From Eubacteriales bacterium (GTDB lineage Bacteria > Bacillota > Clostridia > Lachnospirales > Lachnospiraceae): 32,970 nt of DNA. The notes under the pieces are model-generated. The model ran no database searches. It worked only from the letters and a program-made list of their open reading frames with translations, and was not told the DNA's origin. The position numbers and the translations under genes are program-made. The stretch covers positions 1 through 32,970 of the forward strand of contig JAUNDA010000018.1 in the NCBI GenBank assembly GCA_030526295.1, read 5' to 3'. Positions 28,103 through 32,970 of this stretch are shown here, one piece after another. Positions within the stretch are counted from its first letter, which is position 1, and every line of letters begins with the position of its first letter.

Positions 28103-29431
28103 ATGAACCGAGGTCTTCATGAGGGCTATAACGGTATCGTTTACTACAGCTATACAAAGGATAATGATACACTCACGGAGCTGTTCTTTATTCCTTCACC
28201 GAAGTCGTATGAAAAAATCAGACTTGAGGTTGAGGAGCTCTGCGTTAAGAGTGACAACAATCTTTTCTACATTAAGCAGAATGATACTGTCATAGCAGTG
28301 GAAATGAACTCCCTTGAAATCATGGAGATTGCCTCCGACCTTGAGGAGGGAACCTTTATCACAAATGACACACAGACATGCGCGGCATGGATTGAGGACG
28401 GAAAATATACCTCACGCACAATCAGAACACTTGATACAAAATCAGGTGTCAACAGGTCATATCAGGCTGATGAGGGTGAGGCCATCAGGCCGATAGGCTT
28501 TATCGGTGAGGACATGATTATCGGTCGCTGCAAGATTGGAGACCTCTGGAAGCAGGGTAACCGCGTCATCTCACTTCCTATGTATAAGCTTGAAATCCTT
28601 GATAAGGACCTCGGTCTCAGCCTTGAGTACGGCCAGCCGGGACTCTATATTGAAAATGTGAGTCTTACCGAAGCACGACTTCTGTTCGATCTGTACAGAA
28701 AGACAGATTCAGGCGAATTTATCAAAACGGATGCCGACACAATCGTAAGCCGTGACGAGAAGCTTTATGACAAGGCAAGTCTTGTAGGCAGGACAACCTC
28801 GGGTAATAAGAAAAATGTTTATTACATTGCCCTCACAAGTGAGATTAAAAACACTAAGAAGCTTAAGGTACGTGGTGTTGCAAACATCTCATACGAGAAC
28901 TCGGGAACCGTGGAAATCAGGTCACGTGAGGATAAGGATTCGCTTCTTTTCTATGCTTACTCAGGCGGTGAGCTCATCGGAAGAACTCCGTCGTTTACGG
29001 ATGCCGTCAACATGTGCTATGACGGTATGGGCTGGGTGGCAGACAAGAACGGTGTTGTTATTTATAACCGTACAAACAAGGGCTCATATCGTAAGATCAG
29101 TGAGCCGTTTGTAAAGGCGCAGCCGATGATTAACCGTCTCCCGGATTTTGCTGGCAATGTGGTTACTGATGATGGATACATCATTCTTGACGGTGAGGGA
29201 CTTACCCTTAACCAGGTGCTCGTATTCATTTATAAAAACAACCCTGTGGCAGCGCTTAACAGAGATGGCAGCTACTATCTGATTTATGGCTATAATCAGA
29301 CAACGGTTGAGCTTTATTATCATCAGGCGGATGATACAAGCATTACGCTTCAGATGAGCCGTGAGGATTTTGAGGCTAAGTTTGCAGCGGAGAATTCAAT
29401 TTTCGTTTGCTATACATCTCTTGGAAAATAA
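28103..29431 (+). CDS. Membrane-anchored extracellular protein, C-terminal part (after in-frame TGA)
   Basis: These are 442 residues from an ATG four bases past the TGA, in the same frame as the upstream part. There is no signal peptide or membrane helix of its own and no Shine-Dalgarno in the T-rich sequence before it. If made separately it would depend on reinitiation and stay in the cytoplasm, which does not suit its composition. It is therefore best read as the downstream half of a single protein, produced by readthrough or lost as a pseudogene. The sequence has beta-rich repeats with Tyr/Asp/Gly turns, suggesting a propeller-like or beta-sandwich surface domain. I recognise no catalytic motif. 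Confidence 0.65.
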   Translation: MNRGLHEGYNGIVYYSYTKDNDTLTELFFIPSPKSYEKIRLEVEELCVKSDNNLFYIKQNDTVIAVEMNSLEIMEIASDLEEGTFITNDTQTCAAWIEDGKYTSRTIRTLDTKSGVNRSYQADEGEAIRPIGFIGEDMIIGRCKIGDLWKQGNRVISLPMYKLEILDKDLGLSLEYGQPGLYIENVSLTEARLLFDLYRKTDSGEFIKTDADTIVSRDEKLYDKASLVGRTTSGNKKNVYYIALTSEIKNTKKLKVRGVANISYENSGTVEIRSREDKDSLLFYAYSGGELIGRTPSFTDAVNMCYDGMGWVADKNGVVIYNRTNKGSYRKISEPFVKAQPMINRLPDFAGNVVTDDGYIILDGEGLTLNQVLVFIYKNNPVAALNRDGSYYLIYGYNQTTVELYYHQADDTSITLQMSREDFEAKFAAENSIFVCYTSLGK

Positions 29432-29533
29432 AAAGCGATCAGATTTAAGTTCGCCAGATGGCTGGAGTTATTATTAACAGCCGTCTGGTATAACACACAG
29501 ATAAGGTGCAAGTCCGCGGAAAACCGCTTAAAC
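29432..29533 (+). other. Structured spacer before murA
   Basis: CCAGATGGCTG (29454-29464) pairs with CAGCCGTCTGG (29478-29488), 11 bp with one G-U pair and a 13-base loop. Next, CAAGT-CC-GCGG-AAAA-CCGC-TTAA-ACTTG (29509-29536) forms a second stem that overlaps the murA -35. There is no U run after either stem. It may be the 3' end of the upstream mRNA or a small structured RNA; no known riboswitch class fits. Confidence 0.4.
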
Positions 29534-29562
29534 TTGATATATCGACAAGATTATGGTATAAT
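29534..29562 (+). promoter_or_regulatory. Very strong promoter abutting murA
   Basis: TTGATA (29534-29539), a 17-base spacer, and perfect TATAAT (29557-29562) with an extended TGG just before it. The -10 ends only eight bases before the murA ATG at 29571, so transcription should begin at or within about two bases of the start codon. Confidence 0.85.
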
Positions 29563-29570
29563 CAGCAGTT

Positions 29571-30863
29571 ATGGAACAGTATGTAATTAAGGGAGGAATC
29601 CCATTAAACGGAGATGTGACCATCAGCGGAGCGAAGAATGCAGCGCTCGGCATACTTGCCGCATCAATAATGACCAACGAAAAGGTACGTGTAAACAACG
29701 CACCTTACGTTAATGATATCATTGTCATGCTTGATGCAATTGAGGAGATGGGAGGAACCGTTGAAAGAATCGACGAGCATACTGTCGTTATCAGCGGAAA
29801 AGGCATCGACTCAAGAACAGCAGGAAATGATTCCCTCCGTAATATCAGGGCAGGTTATTACTTTATCGGCGCGCTTCTTGGAAAGAGCGGCTATGCAAGG
29901 GTTCCGCTTCCGGGCGGATGCGACATCGGATCACGTCCGATCGACCAGCATATCAAGGGCTTCAAGGCACTTGGCGCGGATGTAAAGATAGAGAACGGCA
30001 TTGTCATTGCAAAGGCAGACCACCTCAGGGCAGCGCATATTTATTTTGACGTAGTTTCTGTTGGTGCAACCATCAACCTTATGATGGCTTCATGTATGGC
30101 AGAGGGTCAGACTATTCTCGAGAACGTGGCTAAGGAGCCGCATATCGTTGACGTAGCCAACTTCCTCAACTCAATGGGTGCAAAGATCAAGGGTGCCGGA
30201 ACTGACACAATCAGGATTGTCGGCGTACCGAGACTTATGAGCACGGAGTATGATATCATTCCTGACCAGATTGAGGCAGGTACCTTCATGTGCATGGCAG
30301 CAGCCACAAAGGGAGACATTACCGTAAGAAACGTAATCCCTAAGCACCTTGAGTCAATCGGTGCAAAGCTTGTTGAGATGGGCAACAAGGTATATTTCCA
30401 TAATGATACAGCAAGAGTAATCGGTGTTTCAAATCAGACACATACCGATATCAAGACACTTCCGTATCCGGGCTTCCCGACAGACATGCAGCCGCAGATT
30501 ACAACAATCCTTTGCCTGGCTGAGGGTACAAGCGTGGTTACGGAGAATATTTTCGAAAACCGTTTCAGATATGTCGATGAGCTTCGCCTCATGGGCGCAC
30601 AGGTTAAGGTAGAGGGCAATGTGGCAGTTGTCGAAGGAATCGATGCCTTCCAGAGTGCAAACCTCAGGGCTCCGGACCTTCGTGCAGGTGCAGCGCTTGT
30701 TATGGCAGCGCTTGCAGCAGACGGTATTTCGACAGTTACAGACATCAGCTACATCCTGAGAGGATATGAGGACTTTGATAAGAAGATCAGGGGACTCGGC
30801 GGACAGATTGAACTCTGTGACGACGACAGGGATGTAACGAAGTTCAGACTTCGTATAGGTTAA
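29571..30863 (+). CDS. murA: UDP-N-acetylglucosamine 1-carboxyvinyltransferase MurA
   Basis: This 430-residue enzyme makes the first committed step of peptidoglycan synthesis, transferring enolpyruvate from PEP to UDP-GlcNAc. The opening MEQYVIKGGIPLNGDVTISG and AKNAAL fit the family start. The catalytic loop PLPGGCDIGSRPIDQHI carries Cys117, the residue alkylated by fosfomycin, so the target is of the sensitive type. The length is normal. There is no Shine-Dalgarno, and the promoter -10 lies eight bases upstream, so the mRNA may be leaderless. A DUF3881 gene follows after five bases. Confidence 0.97.
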   Translation: MEQYVIKGGIPLNGDVTISGAKNAALGILAASIMTNEKVRVNNAPYVNDIIVMLDAIEEMGGTVERIDEHTVVISGKGIDSRTAGNDSLRNIRAGYYFIGALLGKSGYARVPLPGGCDIGSRPIDQHIKGFKALGADVKIENGIVIAKADHLRAAHIYFDVVSVGATINLMMASCMAEGQTILENVAKEPHIVDVANFLNSMGAKIKGAGTDTIRIVGVPRLMSTEYDIIPDQIEAGTFMCMAAATKGDITVRNVIPKHLESIGAKLVEMGNKVYFHNDTARVIGVSNQTHTDIKTLPYPGFPTDMQPQITTILCLAEGTSVVTENIFENRFRYVDELRLMGAQVKVEGNVAVVEGIDAFQSANLRAPDLRAGAALVMAALAADGISTVTDISYILRGYEDFDKKIRGLGGQIELCDDDRDVTKFRLRIG

Positions 30864-30868
30864 TAATA

Positions 30869-31900
30869 ATGCATAAATATTTTAAAGCAGCTGGATTTCC
30901 GGATTTTATCACAGAGCGGGGAGTTTACGAATTCCTCGAAAGGGAAGTGGTAAAACCGGAAAACTTGTATTCGGAATTAAATATCGATCCTGAATCTACA
31001 GTTAGGGAATTCAGGCTGATGCTGGCAGACAATATTGGTCTGGCAGCAGATTTACTGTATGTGGCAGGTCGTCAGCCGCTCATGACGGGTTACTATCCGT
31101 TCTTTGAGACATATGATGTGACGACAATGGACTCATGCATGATAGAGCGTCATACTGCAACCGAGACTTTCTCAGGTCTTATCGATAATGTTGAGAGCGG
31201 TATTACACTCATTTTCTACCTCTCAAACTCGATGGATTTTCGAAAAAAGCTCCATTATGGCACTCGTCCCGACAAATCGTTTAAGGGCACATACCTTTCA
31301 GCTTTCACGAATGAAGCAAAGGTGCTTCTCCCTGTTGCCGTAAAGGAGATGGAGACTGAGCGCGATAACAGGATGTTTAACCGCCACATCTTCAGAGGCC
31401 CAGGTATGCAGGGACCAAATGGTAACGGCATTTTCGGCCATGCCGATTTACTTGGTGATGAAAACGATCTTCCGGAAGGACCATTTGCGGATTCCAATGA
31501 GGAAGAGGACGATTTCTTCCTTTTCCCGCTTACGGGACCAGGTGAAGAAAACCTTGGACCGGACGGCGATAACCCGGCTAATATCCTCGAAAACGAACTC
31601 ATGATGTTTGACCAGATAAATGAGAGAATCAGAAATGAGGATGTCTATACACTGGTTGAGCAGACATTTATCCCATGGGGCGTAGAGTGCGACCAGTATT
31701 TGATTGTCGGTGAAATCACGGACTGCGAAGAGACGGTTAACCGCTTCAGCGGAGAGGAGCTTTACATCATAGGTGTATCTTGCAATGATGTGAAATTCAG
31801 GGTTTGCATGAGAAAGCGTGACCTTACTGGAGAACCCGAGCCCGGCCGCAGACTTAAGTGCGGAATCTGGCTTCAGGGACATGTGAATCTTGAATCATAA
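30869..31900 (+). CDS. DUF3881 family protein
   Basis: This 343-residue protein has the opening MHKYFKAAGFPDF, which resembles DUF3881 proteins of Lachnospiraceae (function unknown). There is no signal peptide or membrane helix, so it is cytoplasmic. Between two conserved-looking parts (about 1-165 and 240-343) lies an acidic, Gly/Pro-rich segment near 165-235 with GPGMQGPNGNG and SNEEEDDFF, probably disordered and perhaps lineage-specific. It starts five bases after murA with no clear ribosome site, so it is likely translated by coupling. Two hairpin elements follow the stop. Confidence 0.78.
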   Translation: MHKYFKAAGFPDFITERGVYEFLEREVVKPENLYSELNIDPESTVREFRLMLADNIGLAADLLYVAGRQPLMTGYYPFFETYDVTTMDSCMIERHTATETFSGLIDNVESGITLIFYLSNSMDFRKKLHYGTRPDKSFKGTYLSAFTNEAKVLLPVAVKEMETERDNRMFNRHIFRGPGMQGPNGNGIFGHADLLGDENDLPEGPFADSNEEEDDFFLFPLTGPGEENLGPDGDNPANILENELMMFDQINERIRNEDVYTLVEQTFIPWGVECDQYLIVGEITDCEETVNRFSGEELYIIGVSCNDVKFRVCMRKRDLTGEPEPGRRLKCGIWLQGHVNLES

Positions 31901-31933
31901 TTGCGGTGTTTCAGATTTATTTACCCAATTTCA

Positions 31934-31997
31934 GTTCTCATCGGATAACCATTTGCCCTAAAGCAAAGCTTGGATGAAAAAAGGTTATTCTTGCCAG
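31934..31997 (+). repeat. Dispersed hairpin element, copy C
   Basis: This copy of about 64 bp is the most diverged and AT-rich. ATAACC pairs with GGTTAT, and the tip AAGCAAAGCTTGG is shared with the other copies. It lies 19 bases before copy A, in the same orientation. Confidence 0.65.
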
Positions 31998-32016
31998 ATT
32001 TTTATGTTTAATCTCG

Positions 32017-32080
32017 GTCTCGTCGGGAGACCGTTCGCGCTTAAGCGGAGCTTGGGTGCGCGAGGTCACCCCGACTCGAC
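32017..32080 (+). repeat. Dispersed hairpin element, copy A
   Basis: A 64-bp GC-rich copy. The nested arms are GTCGGG/CCCGAC, GACC/GGTC and TCGCGC/GCGCGA around AAGCGGAGCTTGG. GGTCTC-GTCGG-GAGACC offers an alternative 6-bp hairpin at its 5' side. It ends 17 bases before the next gene's ATG, so it would form the 5' leader of that gene if transcription reads through. Confidence 0.75.
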
Positions 32081-32097
32081 CTTATAATTATTGAAGT

Positions 32098-32883
32098 ATG
32101 ATTAATAAGGCCTATACACAACGTGACGGATATTCAAAAAGCGGATACATACTCGGAGTGGTGCTCAATGCACTTGCTGCAGTATGTATTATTTTCACTA
32201 TCCTCATAACAAGCCTCGAAATAGTATGCTACGGAAACTTTGATTTCTACAGACAGGAGTATGAGAAGTACGGAGTACTGAATAATCTTCCCGAAGGAGT
32301 GACAATGAGTGAGGAGGACGGCCTCATGGCGGTTACCCACCATATGATGAAGTACCTCCGCGGTGACAAGGATACTCCGGACCTTCAGATTAAAATCAAT
32401 ACGGCAGCAGGCGAGCGCGATTTCTTCGTTGAGAGAGAACTTCTCCATATGGAGGACGTGCGTGTGCTCTTTATAAAGGCACTGCAGTTTAGGTATATCG
32501 CCGTTATGTTTACGCTCTTTGTTCTCGTATATTGCAGGTATGCGATATTCAGGGATCAAAAGGGTACGGCAAAGGCAATGGGCCTTGGTATGCTCATCGG
32601 GGCAGCGGCTTTCTTTGCAGTAGCGGCTATTATCACCGTGCTCGCACTCGTTGACTTCAATGCGGTATTTATCAAGTTCCACCATATTTTCTTTAATAAT
32701 GATTTGTGGCTGCTTGATCCAAGGGAGTCGCTTCTTATCAATATCCTCCCGGAGGATTTCTTCTTTGATATCGTTAAGCGTACATTCCTCATCTTTATAC
32801 CTGTGACTGCGGCATATCTCGCTTTTACAGGGGTAATGTATGCTAAGACACGAAAGAGTGTGCTTACATTCAGAGACAGATAA
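32098..32883 (+). CDS. DUF1461 (TIGR01906) integral membrane protein
   Basis: The protein has 261 residues. Predicted helices lie near 17-39, 131-148, 161-184 and 229-247, with an external loop of about 90 residues after the first. Family marks are the ELLHMEDVR segment (114-122) just before helix 2 and FHHIFFNNDLWLLDP (194-208) with LPEDFF after it. Function is unknown. There is no ribosome site. TATAAT lies at 32083-32088, but no -35 is visible at the right distance, so its expression signal is unclear. tRNA-Arg follows. Confidence 0.85.
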   Translation: MINKAYTQRDGYSKSGYILGVVLNALAAVCIIFTILITSLEIVCYGNFDFYRQEYEKYGVLNNLPEGVTMSEEDGLMAVTHHMMKYLRGDKDTPDLQIKINTAAGERDFFVERELLHMEDVRVLFIKALQFRYIAVMFTLFVLVYCRYAIFRDQKGTAKAMGLGMLIGAAAFFAVAAIITVLALVDFNAVFIKFHHIFFNNDLWLLDPRESLLINILPEDFFFDIVKRTFLIFIPVTAAYLAFTGVMYAKTRKSVLTFRDR

Positions 32884-32891
32884 ATTAAGCC

Positions 32892-32920
32892 TTGAATAAA
32901 GTCGCAAATGAATATATAAT
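32892..32920 (+). promoter_or_regulatory. Promoter of tRNA-Arg
   Basis: TTGAAT (32892-32897), a 17-base spacer and perfect TATAAT (32915-32920), ten bases before the tRNA 5' end. Confidence 0.75.
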
Positions 32921-32930
32921 ATCTAGGTAT

Positions 32931-32970
32931 GTTTCCGTAGCTCAGCAGGATAGAGCGTTCGCCTCCTAAG
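32931..32970 (+). tRNA. tRNA-Arg (anticodon CCU), 5' part, cut by the window end
   Basis: GTTTCCG acceptor strand, TAGCTCAGCAGGATAGAGC D arm, then an anticodon arm with loop CTCCTAA, giving anticodon CCU for AGG arginine codons. The T arm and 3' acceptor lie beyond the window. Confidence 0.9.

Noticed and set aside
29491-29520. Sequence CAGATAAGGTGCAAGTCC resembling the 5' end of a group II intron
   Set aside because: No further intron domains, no reverse transcriptase and no domain V follow; murA begins within 60 bases.
32134-32907. 257-codon open frame on the minus strand opposite the DUF1461 gene
   Set aside because: The plus-strand frame has clear family motifs and membrane helices. The antisense frame has Cys/His-rich, unprotein-like composition and no ribosome site.

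Overview
The window is the replication-origin region of a low-to-mid GC Firmicute chromosome. The gene content points to Clostridia, most likely Lachnospiraceae (Butyrivibrio/Roseburia-like). It has the order gyrA-gyrB-recF-dnaN-dnaA | rpmH-rnpA-yidD-yidC-jag-mnmG-rsmG-mnmE-parA-parB, strong AGGAGG ribosome sites, TTGACA/TATAAT promoters, perfect TTATCCACA DnaA boxes and TGTTTCACGTGAAACA parS sites. Families I know mainly from Lachnospiraceae and relatives (DUF4446 beside parB, DUF3881, DUF1461/TIGR01906) support this. Species cannot be given from the window alone.

Left arm (1-16342), mostly leftward and so co-directional with a fork leaving the origin. At the edge is a strong leftward promoter with an rRNA-like leader, then tRNA-Ser(GCU) and a small six-helix membrane protein. 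A rightward pair follows: a PaaK-type acyl-CoA ligase and a tandem ACT-domain protein. Next comes a leftward accessory cluster of a zinc-ribbon protein, a lipoprotein and a ZIP metal transporter, followed after a 75-bp gap by a large lipoprotein. The replication block gyrA, gyrB, recF, dnaN, dnaA completes the arm. The gyrB-gyrA spacer carries a decayed copy of part of gyrA.

Origin. DnaA boxes and AT-rich DNA flank dnaA on both sides (14517-14965 and 16343-16635), a bipartite layout like that of Bacillus subtilis.

Right arm (16636-32970), all rightward. rpmH, rnpA, yidD, yidC and jag handle the ribosome, RNase P and membrane insertion. mnmG, rsmG and mnmE modify tRNA and rRNA. parA and parB with four parS sites segregate the origin; two parS sites lie inside mnmE and one inside parB. 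A GC-rich array of four 110-bp units separates mnmE from parA. Then come a DUF4446 gene, a large membrane-anchored surface protein gene interrupted by one in-frame TGA, murA with a promoter so close to its ATG that the mRNA may be leaderless, a DUF3881 gene, a DUF1461 membrane protein gene and the start of tRNA-Arg(CCU).

Most unusual points: (i) a dispersed ~65-bp hairpin element in three copies whose arms differ yet stay complementary; (ii) the gyrA-derived fragment between gyrB and gyrA; (iii) the in-frame TGA splitting an otherwise continuous 843-codon frame; (iv) the 110-bp array beside the parS sites; (v) a possibly leaderless murA; (vi) departures from consensus in normally rigid motifs of GyrA, GyrB and RnpA. 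I did not find a complete new multi-gene defence or metabolic system.
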